Source: Arcobacter porcinus (GTDB lineage Bacteria > Campylobacterota > Campylobacteria > Campylobacterales > Arcobacteraceae). Taken from it: 64,000 nucleotides of DNA. Made by a program: the position numbers and the translations under genes. Numbering within the stretch: position 1 is the first letter of the stretch; the number at the start of each line of letters is the position of its first letter. The notes under the pieces are model-generated. The model was not told the DNA's origin. It ran no database searches and was given only the letters and a program-made list of their open reading frames with translations. The DNA lies in NCBI RefSeq assembly GCF_004299785.2, contig NZ_CP036246.2:1364001-1428000 (forward strand), written 5' to 3'. Shown one piece after another: positions 10,070 to 18,871 of this stretch.

Positions 10070-10871
10070 GCTCCTCTTCTATTTTTGCTTTAAGTAACTC
10101 TTTCATTGGGTCATAATCACACTCATATCCTTTATGAACTCTTTGAATATAATTATCACTTCTTTTTAATTTTAGTCCAATCATAGGAAAACCATTTTTA
10201 GCTAAAATTATATCGCAGATTAAACGACTTAATCTTCCATTGCCTTCTCTAAATGGATGAATAAACAAAAAATCACTAATTAATTTTGATAAATCTTCGG
10301 CTATGATATCTACATCTTCATATTGTTTTTTACTAACTTTTTGTAAAAATTTATCAAAATCATCTAAACCATTTAAAAAATCAAGTCTCCATTCCCAAGC
10401 TTCACTTCCTGTTCCTTTGCTCATAGTAACAGTTCTTAATTCACCTGCAAAGGGATAAATAGTATAAAATATCATTTTATGCCATTGCTTAATAGTTTTA
10501 AATTCAATTTTTTTCGATATATCAAAATTTTCTACAAGATAACTATATACTTCAAGAAGTTTAAAATCTTCTTGTTTTGTGATATAAATATCATTAGTAG
10601 ATTTTAGATAGTTGATACATATTCCATTTTTAGTGATAATTCTTTGAATATCATTTGAATCCCACTCTAACCAAGGATTTTTAATAATCTTATTTTCTTC
10701 TAAAATATCTGTTTCTAAATTTATATTGTCGAGTATATGTTTTGGTGGTTTTTTTTCATTAAAGTATTTATTATCAGTTTCATACCAATATGTATATTTA
10801 CCATTGGTATTTAGTTTTAAAGTATATAATAAATATTTTGTTTTTGTCATGTTATTTCTATTTGGCTTCAT
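10056..10871 (-). CDS. Fic domain protein (probable AMP transferase)
   Basis: Fic enzymes usually transfer AMP to a target hydroxyl. The complete active-site motif HPFREGNGRLSR is present (catalytic His about residue 205), preceded by the YPFAGELRT flap region. No inhibitory (S/T)xxxE(G/N) helix is visible inside the protein, which points to an external inhibitor; the convergent 51-residue ORF carries it. The start is uncertain: ATGs exist at 10892, 10871 and 10850. I chose 10871 because GGA precedes it by 6 bases; it overlaps the HEPN-like gene. It belongs to the hsd operon, read between hsdS and hsdR. Confidence 0.85.
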   Translation of the reverse strand: MKPNRNNMTKTKYLLYTLKLNTNGKYTYWYETDNKYFNEKKPPKHILDNINLETDILEENKIIKNPWLEWDSNDIQRIITKNGICINYLKSTNDIYITKQEDFKLLEVYSYLVENFDISKKIEFKTIKQWHKMIFYTIYPFAGELRTVTMSKGTGSEAWEWRLDFLNGLDDFDKFLQKVSKKQYEDVDIIAEDLSKLISDFLFIHPFREGNGRLSRLICDIILAKNGFPMIGLKLKRSDNYIQRVHKGYECDYDPMKELLKAKIEEELTNE

Positions 10872-11826
10872 TTTTATTCCAAGCATTATCATCTACATAA
10901 GTATGTAGTTGTTTTAATGTTTCATTAAATTCACTTCGTACATAAATATTATAATTTGGCAATATATCATTGGGAAGTTGTATAATTGAACTTATAGTCA
11001 TAGCATATTCTTCTAAAGCATTTATAGTATTTAATGTAATATAAGCTATCAGTGCCTTTACTGACCCTAAATCATTTTTTAATGTGTTATGCTCATCCCA
11101 AAAATGTAAACTTTCTAAATTGTAATCTTTTAAAGATATAGAAAATCCTTCATCTCCTAAAAAAAGCTTAAAACTTTTTCTACTATGAAAAATATCATTT
11201 CTCATATCTAAAACAAAAAAGAAAAACTCTTGAACTTTTACATAAAACCTTGCTAATACTTCAGGAATTTTATATTTTTCTATATATTGCTTTAAAGTGA
11301 AATTTTTTTCGTACTGAATTTTATTGATACTAAAAAAATTATCATCATTTGCCGATATGATCATTGTCATCAAATTATTTTGAATTATCTGTAAGTTTTC
11401 AAATATTGCTCTACTATTTTGAAAAATAGCTTCAAGCTCAACTGAAGCATATTTAGACAATCTAAAATGTTCTTCTCTTTTATAAATCTCACTAAAAAAG
11501 TTTATTTTTTCTATACTTGCTGATAAGTTATAAAGATCATCATATATGTGATTTAAAGGTATTATATTTTCTTTATAATTAATTCTTTTATACATTAAAT
11601 CAAAAAAAACTAATTTTAAATCTGTATCTTTAACTATTTCTTTAGCAATATAAAATCCATCTGCTCTATCTACCATCTTTAAAGGAATAAACCCTTTTTC
11701 AGTATTTATATACATTTCCCAACCATCATTATAAATGGGGAATAAAGGAACAAATCTATCAATTAAATCTTCTTCTTTAAAATTAAAGTATCCCAATTCT
11801 TTTAAATTCTTATAAGTAACTCTCAT
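10858..11826 (-). CDS. HEPN-like protein in hsd operon
   Basis: A 322-residue protein of unknown function. A largely helical central region contains RNDIFH at 209-214, the Rx4H pattern of HEPN-domain RNases, placed after a hydrophobic helix as in that superfamily. The first ~100 residues look like a separate beta-rich domain. It follows the PIN-domain gene by 9 bp with a GGTGAAG ribosome binding site, and the Fic gene follows it. HEPN proteins often act as RNA-cleaving toxins in defence loci; whether this one is active is not known. Family assignment is from the motif alone. Confidence 0.5.
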   Translation of the reverse strand: MRVTYKNLKELGYFNFKEEDLIDRFVPLFPIYNDGWEMYINTEKGFIPLKMVDRADGFYIAKEIVKDTDLKLVFFDLMYKRINYKENIIPLNHIYDDLYNLSASIEKINFFSEIYKREEHFRLSKYASVELEAIFQNSRAIFENLQIIQNNLMTMIISANDDNFFSINKIQYEKNFTLKQYIEKYKIPEVLARFYVKVQEFFFFVLDMRNDIFHSRKSFKLFLGDEGFSISLKDYNLESLHFWDEHNTLKNDLGSVKALIAYITLNTINALEEYAMTISSIIQLPNDILPNYNIYVRSEFNETLKQLHTYVDDNAWNKNEAK

Positions 11827-11830
11827 TTCT

Positions 11831-11876
11831 TCACCTCACACAAACATCTGTTGCAAAAGTGCTTTTTTAAACTCTT
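11831..11876. repeat. 46-bp direct repeat, copy A
   Basis: Differs at one position from 12321-12366. It encodes the terminal KKALLQQMFV-stop and following ribosome binding site of the PIN gene. The matching copy does the same for hsdS, so the repeat brackets a 490-bp PIN cassette. Confidence 0.95.
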
Positions 11877-12318
11877 CTCTTGTCCAATCTATTTGAAAAT
11901 ATAATGAATTTATATTATTACTAACATCCGCATAAGCTTTTTTATCATTAGTGATGAATATAGCATTATTTAGGTTTGATAAAGTTGCAATATATCTATC
12001 ATTTTGATGTTTTTTACTAGTTGATTTTATAAACTCATCGTATTCTTTACTATAAAAGATAGGTTTTTCTTTAGTTTCTTGCGTTTTATCGCCAAAACCT
12101 AAAGAGTTAGGATTATCTGAAAATCCAAAAAAACCAGTTTTTGTGTAATCTAAGTCTTCTAAAGTCTTAATTAATTCTGTTTTTTTAGAATTTTCAACTT
12201 CATTTTTTACAAAAGTTGGTATCCATATTTCAAACCCTAGATCATTAAAAAAACTTTTTGTTATATTTAATTCATAACATTTATCAATTATATTAGTATC
12301 TAATATTAACTTTTTCAT
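11836..12318 (-). CDS. PIN-domain protein in hsd operon
   Basis: PIN domains are Mg-dependent RNases, common as VapC-type toxins. The N-terminus MKKLILDTNII carries the first catalytic Asp (D7). Then come a conserved Glu region (VKNEVE) and, near the C-terminus, NDRYIATLSN and ITNDKKAYADV with the later acidic residues. I start at the ATG at 12318, which has GGTGA just upstream, rather than at 12333 inside hsdS. The last ten residues, KKALLQQMFV, are identical to the end of HsdS and are encoded by a duplicated 46-bp segment, so the PIN tail is borrowed from hsdS. No antitoxin gene is obvious beside it. Confidence 0.75.
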   Translation of the reverse strand: MKKLILDTNIIDKCYELNITKSFFNDLGFEIWIPTFVKNEVENSKKTELIKTLEDLDYTKTGFFGFSDNPNSLGFGDKTQETKEKPIFYSKEYDEFIKSTSKKHQNDRYIATLSNLNNAIFITNDKKAYADVSNNINSLYFQIDWTREEFKKALLQQMFV

Positions 12319-12320
12319 TT

Positions 12321-12366
12321 TCACCTCACACAAACATCTGTTGCAAGAGTGCTTTTTTAAACTCTT
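12321..12366. repeat. 46-bp direct repeat, copy B
   Basis: Partner of 11831-11876, with 45 of 46 bases identical. It covers the native 3' end of hsdS and the ribosome binding site of the next gene. Confidence 0.95.
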
Positions 12367-13468
12367 TTGATGATTCTAATTGTTTTTGAGTTTGTTGTAT
12401 TTTTGTATCAATTGAAGATAAAAAATTTGCTATTTTATTTTGTTCTTCTAGACAAGGGAGAAAAACTTTATATAGAGAAATTTGCGGGATTGTTAACTGA
12501 GGGACACCCGTGCTTTCAATAGAAAAATTTATTCTATTAATTGCTTCTTTCAGAAAATTACCGCAAATATTGCTTTTGGGTTCAATAACAATCAGCCTAA
12601 CTATAGCATTAAAATTTTCTTTTCTTAAATTTGCATGTCCCAAAGTACCTCTTCCACTAACGGTTACACAATTTGATTTGTATTGAAAAGTTGTTGCATA
12701 TCCATATAATCCTTCTCCCGAGCCATTAGCATATATAGGATAAACATATTCATTAGATTTCTCTTTTGAATAGTTCAATTTAGTTAAATCTCCGCCTGCA
12801 TAAAATTTACCAATTTGACCCAATTTCTTCTCTTCCCACTCACAAAATTCACTACCATCATCAGCTTTAAATCTAATCTCTTGTGAAAAGATTTTTTGCA
12901 TTACACCTTTTTTATATTGTTGTAAAAGTTCCTCTTTTCTTGACAGCTGTTCTATTTTTGTATCAACTGAAGTTAGAAATGAAGCTATCTTATCTTGTTC
13001 TTGTTTTGATGGTAAAATTAAAGGAATATTTCTTAGATTTTCATTGTAAAGTCTAGCAATAGTAGTATTTTCAGTGTTCCATCGTGTATTCTCATAACAA
13101 TATAAAAGAAACTTATTTAATGCTAGCTTTTCATTATTGGCAATCCAAACAATGTTAGAGTCCTGAAAATAAGATGGAGAGCCATCATAGATAACCGTTC
13201 TTCCTATAGTCCCTGAAGCTGATATAAGTATCTCACCTTCTTTAGGAAATGAATATTTTGCTTTAAACTCTTCAAATATTACTTTACTTATAAAAGCATC
13301 AGGCTCTTTACCAAATGTTCCAATCTTGTAAAATGGAATATCTCCATCTGAAGTAGTTTGGTCTTTAAGTATCCTTTTACACATCGATACTTTACCAACA
13401 TCACCAACTGTTTTCTTTTCCCACTTTCCACTAAACTCTTTAAATCTCAACTTAGGTACATTACTCAT
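12326..13468 (-). CDS. hsdS: Type I restriction-modification specificity subunit
   Basis: HsdS recognises the bipartite DNA target. Two target-recognition domains are visible, each followed by a conserved helix: the first ends with PLILPSKQEQDKIASFLTSVDTKI, the second with VFLPCLEEQNKIANFLSSIDTKI. That is the expected two-repeat layout, and its length is normal for the family. I place the start at ATG 13468 (GGA 7 bases upstream) instead of 13480, which would abut hsdM without a ribosome binding site. The last residues KKALLQQMFV recur at the end of the downstream PIN protein. Confidence 0.94.
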   Translation of the reverse strand: MSNVPKLRFKEFSGKWEKKTVGDVGKVSMCKRILKDQTTSDGDIPFYKIGTFGKEPDAFISKVIFEEFKAKYSFPKEGEILISASGTIGRTVIYDGSPSYFQDSNIVWIANNEKLALNKFLLYCYENTRWNTENTTIARLYNENLRNIPLILPSKQEQDKIASFLTSVDTKIEQLSRKEELLQQYKKGVMQKIFSQEIRFKADDGSEFCEWEEKKLGQIGKFYAGGDLTKLNYSKEKSNEYVYPIYANGSGEGLYGYATTFQYKSNCVTVSGRGTLGHANLRKENFNAIVRLIVIEPKSNICGNFLKEAINRINFSIESTGVPQLTIPQISLYKVFLPCLEEQNKIANFLSSIDTKIQQTQKQLESSKEFKKALLQQMFV

Positions 13469-13479
13469 CACATATTCCA

Positions 13480-15042
13480 TTAAAACGGTTTAGCAATACC
13501 AAGCTCATCACAAAACTTAGCTATTGTTTCATCTGTTGTTTTCATATCAATTTCTAAAGCTTTTAACTCACTAGAAACTTTGTCTAAATCAATAACTTCT
13601 TCCTCTTCAAAAGTATCAACATATCTTGGAATATTCAGGTTGTAGTCATTCTCTTTTATCTCTTTCATAGAAGCAAGATGAGAGTATTTTTCTATCTCTT
13701 TTCTATTTGCATAAGTATCAATGATTTTTTCAATATTTTCATTTGTTAGATAGTTTTGATTTTTTGCTTTTTCATATTCGTTTGATGCATCAATGAATAA
13801 TATATTATCACTATGCTCTCTACATTTTTTAAATACTAAAATACATGTAGGTATTGAAGTACCATAGAATATATTTGAAGGTAATCCTATAACTGCATCT
13901 AAGTAGTTTCTATCTTCTATTAAATATTGTCTAATGTGACCTTCTGCACCACCTCTAAATAAAACTCCATGAGGTAAAACAATAGCCATAGTTCCATTAT
14001 CATCAAGATGATAAATCATATGTTGAATAAATGCAAAATCAGCTTTTGAAGAAGGTGCTAGTTTTCCATATTGACTAAATCTATCATCATTTAGGTGAAG
14101 TGGATTTGCACTCCAGTTTGCAGAAAATGGAGGATTAGCAACTATTGCTTCAAATCTATGTTCTAAATGTTGAGGATGTTCTAGAGTATCTTCTTGTTTT
14201 ATATCAAATTTTCTATAGTGAACATCATGCATAATCATATTCATTCGAGCTAAGTTATATGTAGTTCTATTTAACTCTTGCCCATAGAAGTTTGACACAT
14301 CTTCAACTTCTTTTGCTACACGAAGAAGTAGTGAACCAGAACCACATGTTGCATCATATACAGATTTTAATCTAGTTTTTCCAACAGTTACAAGTTTTGC
14401 TAAGATTTTTGAAACTTCTTGAGGAGTATAAAATTCACCTGCTTTTTTACCTGCTCCTGCTGCAAATTGCCCTATTAGATACTCATATGCATCACCTAAA
14501 ACATCTCTATCATGATTTTTTAGTTCAAAGTTAATATTATCAAGATGATATAAAACTTTTGCTATTAGTTTATTTTTTGCTTCTTCAGTACGACCAAGTT
14601 TTGTGCTAGTTAAATCTAAATCTTCAAATAAATGTTCAAAATCATCTTCACTCTCTGTTCCCATAGTTGAAGACTCAATATGTCTTAATACTTGTGTTAA
14701 ATCATCAAGGATAAAATTATTGTTATCACTATTTCCTTTTTTTGCCATTGCTGAAAATAGCTCATTTGGTTTTAAAAAGTATCCTAGTTGTTGAAGACAA
14801 TCATCTTTTAGACTATTTAATATTTCATTATGTTCAAGATTATTTGAATCAAGGCTTGTAAATGTAATACCATCTTCTTTTAGAAGTTCATTTGTAAAGT
14901 TTTCAATTTTTTCAGATAGATATTTATAAAAGATAAAACCTAGAATATAATCTCTAAACTCATCAGCATCCATCTTACCTCTAAGCTCATTTGCAATATT
15001 CCATAATTGTTGTTCAAGTGCTTTTTTATTCTCTTCACCCAT
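13480..15042 (-). CDS. hsdM: Type I restriction-modification methyltransferase subunit
   Basis: HsdM methylates adenine at N6 in the recognised sequence. Visible are the N-terminal helical HsdM_N domain (residues 1-160), GEFYTPQEVSKIL at about 202-214, the SAM-binding motif ATCGSGSLLLRV (231-242) and the catalytic NPPF (303-306). Length 520 is normal. First gene of the operon hsdM-hsdS-PIN-HEPN-fic-hsdR, read leftward from a promoter in the AT-rich region at 15050-15270. Confidence 0.96.
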   Translation of the reverse strand: MGEENKKALEQQLWNIANELRGKMDADEFRDYILGFIFYKYLSEKIENFTNELLKEDGITFTSLDSNNLEHNEILNSLKDDCLQQLGYFLKPNELFSAMAKKGNSDNNNFILDDLTQVLRHIESSTMGTESEDDFEHLFEDLDLTSTKLGRTEEAKNKLIAKVLYHLDNINFELKNHDRDVLGDAYEYLIGQFAAGAGKKAGEFYTPQEVSKILAKLVTVGKTRLKSVYDATCGSGSLLLRVAKEVEDVSNFYGQELNRTTYNLARMNMIMHDVHYRKFDIKQEDTLEHPQHLEHRFEAIVANPPFSANWSANPLHLNDDRFSQYGKLAPSSKADFAFIQHMIYHLDDNGTMAIVLPHGVLFRGGAEGHIRQYLIEDRNYLDAVIGLPSNIFYGTSIPTCILVFKKCREHSDNILFIDASNEYEKAKNQNYLTNENIEKIIDTYANRKEIEKYSHLASMKEIKENDYNLNIPRYVDTFEEEEVIDLDKVSSELKALEIDMKTTDETIAKFCDELGIAKPF

Positions 15043-15192
15043 AGATAATGACCCCTAAATATTATTACATAGTTTAATTTTCAATTGATTTGATTATACT
15101 TTTTTGTAACTTCTAAGGGGGTTAAATATTGTTGAAATTATTTGCATAATTTTGCTCCATAGAATTTATCTAAAATATTAATATTTTATTAT

Positions 15193-15216
15193 AAATAAAT
15201 AATTAGATATTTATTT
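15193..15216. promoter_or_regulatory. Palindrome upstream of parA (candidate partition site/operator)
   Basis: AAATAAATA and TATTTATTT form perfect 9-bp arms around a 6-bp spacer, about 60 bp before the ParA start and within a very AT-rich tract rich in ATTAAT repeats. TATTTATTT recurs upstream of the RHH gene at about 15942, so it may be bound by the RHH partner. Position-based inference. Confidence 0.45.
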
Positions 15217-15274
15217 AATAGTAAATTAATATCATTTTAATTATAATTTAATATTAAAATATTAAGGAATTAAA

Positions 15275-15937
15275 ATGATAATTTCAGTTTGTAATGAAAA
15301 AGGTGGTAGTGGAAAAACTACAATTGCTTTAAATATTGCAGTTAAGCTAGGACTCTTAAAAGAAGATACTTTACTGATTGATGCAGACCCTCAAAGAAGT
15401 ATTGAAGTATTTACAAACATTAGAGCTAATGAAAATATTGATCTTATTTTTAATACTGTTTCTAAATTTGGAAGTAGTTTAGGTAAAGAAGTTAAAAGCT
15501 TACAAAATAAATACTCTTCTATTGTAATTGATACAGGTGGAAGAGATAGTGAAGAGATGCGACAAGCTTTAGCTATTAGTGATTTAGTAATTATTCCAAC
15601 ACTTCCAAGTGATTTAGATATTGCTGTTTTAAATAAAATGATAAATTTGTTTAATCAAGCTAAAGCTTTTAATCCAAATGTTAAAGCATTAATTACTATT
15701 TCAAAAGCTAGTCCTAATCCATTTTTAACTAAAAAAATAGAAGATTTAAAACAATATATAAAAGATAAGAATCTTGAAGATATAAAACTATGTGAAAGTG
15801 TAATTTATGAGAGAGAAGCATATAAAAACTCTTTTTCAAATGGTTTGGGTATTTTAGAATTCCTTGACGAAAAATCAAAAGCTTATCAAGATTTTAATAG
15901 TTTCTTTGATGAACTAGTTGAATATGTAAATAGTTAA
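15275..15937 (+). CDS. ParA-family ATPase
   Basis: A 220-residue small ParA with deviant Walker A NEKGGSGKTT at residues 7-16, Walker A' Asp in LLIDADPQRS, and Walker B in IVIDTGGRDS. Such ATPases segregate plasmids and some islands by patterning on the nucleoid. It lacks an N-terminal DNA-binding domain. The next gene is a short RHH-like protein, the usual type Ib partner. This suggests that the island once was, or can be, an independent replicon or an excised circle needing partition. Confidence 0.9.
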   Translation: MIISVCNEKGGSGKTTIALNIAVKLGLLKEDTLLIDADPQRSIEVFTNIRANENIDLIFNTVSKFGSSLGKEVKSLQNKYSSIVIDTGGRDSEEMRQALAISDLVIIPTLPSDLDIAVLNKMINLFNQAKAFNPNVKALITISKASPNPFLTKKIEDLKQYIKDKNLEDIKLCESVIYEREAYKNSFSNGLGILEFLDEKSKAYQDFNSFFDELVEYVNS

Positions 15938-16006
15938 TTGGTATTTATTTACTAATAAATTAATATTAATATAATTATATAATATAAATAAAATAAAGGT
16001 TATAAA

Positions 16007-16300
16007 ATGAAAGAATCAATATTTAAGAAAAATGAAAAAAAATCATTCGCATTTGTTGAAGATAAAAATACTCAAAATAGTGTAAATGAGTTAGATGAAT
16101 TTGTAAACTCTGGAAGAGGGCAGACTAAAAAAGTTTTAAATCCAAAAGGTAGACCAAAACTTGAAGCTTACGAATTAAAACAAGAACAAATAGTAATTTA
16201 CCTTACTAAAGAACAAAAAGATGAAATTACTAAAAAAGCAAAACAATCATCACTTAGTGTTTCAAAGTATGTTATGCTTAAAGTATTTGGTATAAATTAA
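16007..16300 (+). CDS. Ribbon-helix-helix partition partner (ParG/ParB-like)
   Basis: A 97-residue protein with a flexible polar N-terminus (residues 1-60, containing NPKGRPKLEAYE) and a C-terminal RHH-type segment: EQIVIYLTKEQKDEITKKAKQSSLSVSKYVMLKV. This is the build of centromere-binding partners of small ParA proteins, where the disordered N-terminus stimulates the ATPase. It follows parA by 69 bp, in which TATTTATTT occurs again as a possible operator. The next feature is an IS inserted 14 bp after its stop. Confidence 0.7.
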   Translation: MKESIFKKNEKKSFAFVEDKNTQNSVNELDEFVNSGRGQTKKVLNPKGRPKLEAYELKQEQIVIYLTKEQKDEITKKAKQSSLSVSKYVMLKVFGIN

Positions 16301-16314
16301 CATTAAAATAAATA

Positions 16315-17797
16315 ACTCAACTTTCGCACATAAAAAATCATTAATTTCTTATATGTAAAAGCTACAATAAAGCCCATAAATAGGCACTTTTTGATATAAT
16401 TTCATCACGACAATCAACTATATAAAGGGCTTTTTTATGAGACTTGATAATTTTATCCAAACTGCTATGAACAACGTATTAAAAAATCCAGTATTATCTG
16501 TTTTAAGAGATATAAATTTTAGTTCAATTTTAAAACAGAGTAATTTTATAAAAAGAGATATTGGAAAATCACCATACTTAATAATTTTACATTTTTTATA
16601 TATGTTTATCATTAATAAAAGAATCTCTACATTTATGAAACAAAGCTCTGATAGCTATAAAAAGGATGTATATTATAGACTTTTGAAAAACAGTAAATAT
16701 AATTGGAGAAAACTATTACTATTAAGTTCTGTAAAATTAATCTCAAAACTTCATATACTTCAAAAGGCTGCTGATACTAGAGTATTAATTATTGATGACA
16801 CAGTTGAAATTAAAAGAGGAAAATTTATAGAAGGAAGCTGTAGAAATCTTTGGAATAATAAGGAACATAGAACTGTAAAAGGTTTGAATATTGTATCACT
16901 AAATTATAGTGATTGTTATACTGATATGATGTTAGATTTTTCTATTAACTACAACAAAAATCAAATTGTAAATGTTAATGAAAACTATTTTCATCATAAA
17001 AGTAATGCTTATAAACGAAGAGTTGAAGGTAATAATAGTAAAAATAATTTAGCTCTTCAAATGGTAAATAGAGTATTAAAATCTGGAATATATGCAGATT
17101 ATTTACTTGTTGATAGTTGGTATGCCAAACCAAATTTTATTTATGAAATAAAAGAAAAAGGTCTTGATGTAATTGCAAGATTATCAAAATCAAATAGAAT
17201 TTGGCAATTTACAGGAAAATATAAAACACTTGAAAGACTGTACACTCGAGTAAAAAGTCATAAATCTTCTAAACTAGGTAACTACAATTCTATAAAATAC
17301 AGCTATGTATCAACTACAACTACACATAAAACACTTGGTAGAATTAAAATAGTTTTTATAAAAACAAAAGATAATCTTATTCCAATTGTTTCAACAAATA
17401 TAAATTTGAGTGAGCTTGAAATTATTAATACCTATAAAAAACGATGGAATATTGAACAAGGATATAAAGATTTGCGAGAGTATTTCCAATTTGGTAAAGA
17501 AGATAATAGAATTTACGAAGCACTCATTGCTAGGATTACTCTATCTTTCCTTGCTTATAACCTTACAAGCTATATCAATCGTATCAATAATGAACCACAA
17601 ACATTAGGAGAACTTTTCAGAAATTTAGAGTGTCAGCTTGAAACCCTTGCAATTTCGATGGAACTATTTATAAAAATATTAGAACAACTAGTTCAAGCCC
17701 AAGAAATTGTCAAGAGAAATAAAGATTTGGAACAGATTATCCTAATGCTCAGGGTTTACACTAAAAAACAGTTAGGTTTTATCTGCGAAAGTTGAGT
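16315..17797 (+). mobile_element. IS4-like insertion sequence, intact copy
   Basis: 1,483 bp bounded by imperfect terminal inverted repeats, ACTCAACTTTCGCACATAA on the left and the inverse of ACTCAACTTTCGCAGATAA on the right (one mismatch). It contains one full transposase gene. I could not find a convincing target duplication. A second, inverted copy lies at 18872-20353. Confidence 0.9.
16437..17795 (+). CDS. IS4-like DDE transposase
   Basis: A 452-residue RNase H-fold transposase. The catalytic acids are readable: first Asp in LIIDDTVEIKRG, second in YLLVDSWYAKP, and Glu in YKKRWNIEQGYKDLREYF, which resembles the YREK signature although the final position is Arg rather than Lys. It ends two bases before the IS right tip, so the inverted repeat encodes its C-terminus. 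Full length and intact, it could act on both copies here. Confidence 0.92.
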   Translation: MRLDNFIQTAMNNVLKNPVLSVLRDINFSSILKQSNFIKRDIGKSPYLIILHFLYMFIINKRISTFMKQSSDSYKKDVYYRLLKNSKYNWRKLLLLSSVKLISKLHILQKAADTRVLIIDDTVEIKRGKFIEGSCRNLWNNKEHRTVKGLNIVSLNYSDCYTDMMLDFSINYNKNQIVNVNENYFHHKSNAYKRRVEGNNSKNNLALQMVNRVLKSGIYADYLLVDSWYAKPNFIYEIKEKGLDVIARLSKSNRIWQFTGKYKTLERLYTRVKSHKSSKLGNYNSIKYSYVSTTTTHKTLGRIKIVFIKTKDNLIPIVSTNINLSELEIINTYKKRWNIEQGYKDLREYFQFGKEDNRIYEALIARITLSFLAYNLTSYINRINNEPQTLGELFRNLECQLETLAISMELFIKILEQLVQAQEIVKRNKDLEQIILMLRVYTKKQLGFICES

Positions 17798-17909
17798 AAT
17801 TAAATTTTATTTTTATAAAAGAGTCCTAAATTTATAATAAAATATTCTATTTTTAAACTATTTGTAGTAATATCTATCATAAGGTTAAATTATACAAAAG
17901 GAAATTTTT

Positions 17910-18791
17910 ATGGATACTTCATTTGATAAAAAAAATCTCAAAAAAGCTTTACTACAACAACAAAATGAAATAAATGATTATACTATTTATAAAGCTTTAG
18001 CACTTTTTCAAAAAGATGAAAATAATAAAAAAATATTTGAAAAAATTGCGAAAGAAGAAAAAAGTCATTATGATTTTTGGGTGAAAATAACAAAAAAACA
18101 ACTTCATGCACAAAATCTGATCGTTTGGTGGTATGTTATTCTTGTAAAAATTTTTGGAACATCTTTTACCTTGAAATCTTTAGAAAAAAGAGAATCAGGA
18201 GCAGAAGAGTTTTATAAAGAACTTTTTGAAATTTATCCAGAATCAAAAAAAATATATGAACAAGAAACTCAACACGAACTAGAACTTATTGATATGTTAA
18301 ATGATAAAAAACTTTTATACGCAGGTGCAATAGTTTTAGGAATGAATGATGCTTTAGTTGAATTAACAGGAACTTTAAGTGGTATAGCTTTTGCTTTTGA
18401 TAAAAGTTTGGTTGTTGGACTTACTGGTCTTATTATGGGAATTGCAGCATCTTTATCAATGGCAGGGTCTGCATATTTTGAAGCAAAAGAGAATCCAAGT
18501 GAAGAGATAAATCCTTTGGTATATTCTTTGTATACGGGAGTTTCATATATCTTAACAACTGCAATTTTAGTTGTACCATTTTTTATATTTGATTCTATTA
18601 TTGAAGCTTTGATTTTGATGTTTGTTTGTGCATTTTTGGCAATAGTTTCTTATAACTTTTATATAAGTGTTGCAAAAGATTTGAGCTTTACAAAAAGAGT
18701 TTTACAAATGTCAGCTATCACTTTTGGAGTTGCAATAATCTCTTTTTTGATTGGATATTTAGTAAAATATTATTTTGGGATAGAAATATAA
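17910..18791 (+). CDS. Ferritin-like/VIT1 membrane protein (MbfA-like)
   Basis: A fusion of a ferritin-like (rubrerythrin) diiron domain (residues 1-130) with a CCC1/VIT1-type membrane transporter (about 135-293). The N-domain shows spaced Glu/His residues of a diiron bundle (KEEKSHYDFW, QETQHELE). The C-domain has the VIT1 signature GMNDALVELTGTLSG and about five membrane helices. Related MbfA proteins export iron and protect from peroxide. It lies alone between two inverted IS copies, so it may travel with them. It has its own ribosome binding site (AAAGGAAAT). Confidence 0.85.
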   Translation: MDTSFDKKNLKKALLQQQNEINDYTIYKALALFQKDENNKKIFEKIAKEEKSHYDFWVKITKKQLHAQNLIVWWYVILVKIFGTSFTLKSLEKRESGAEEFYKELFEIYPESKKIYEQETQHELELIDMLNDKKLLYAGAIVLGMNDALVELTGTLSGIAFAFDKSLVVGLTGLIMGIAASLSMAGSAYFEAKENPSEEINPLVYSLYTGVSYILTTAILVVPFFIFDSIIEALILMFVCAFLAIVSYNFYISVAKDLSFTKRVLQMSAITFGVAIISFLIGYLVKYYFGIEI

Positions 18792-18871
18792 ATAACTAAA
18801 AATAATGATTAAATAATAAAAATAAGTTAAATATTAATAAAAAAATAATCTTTAGATAGATAAAATAAATT

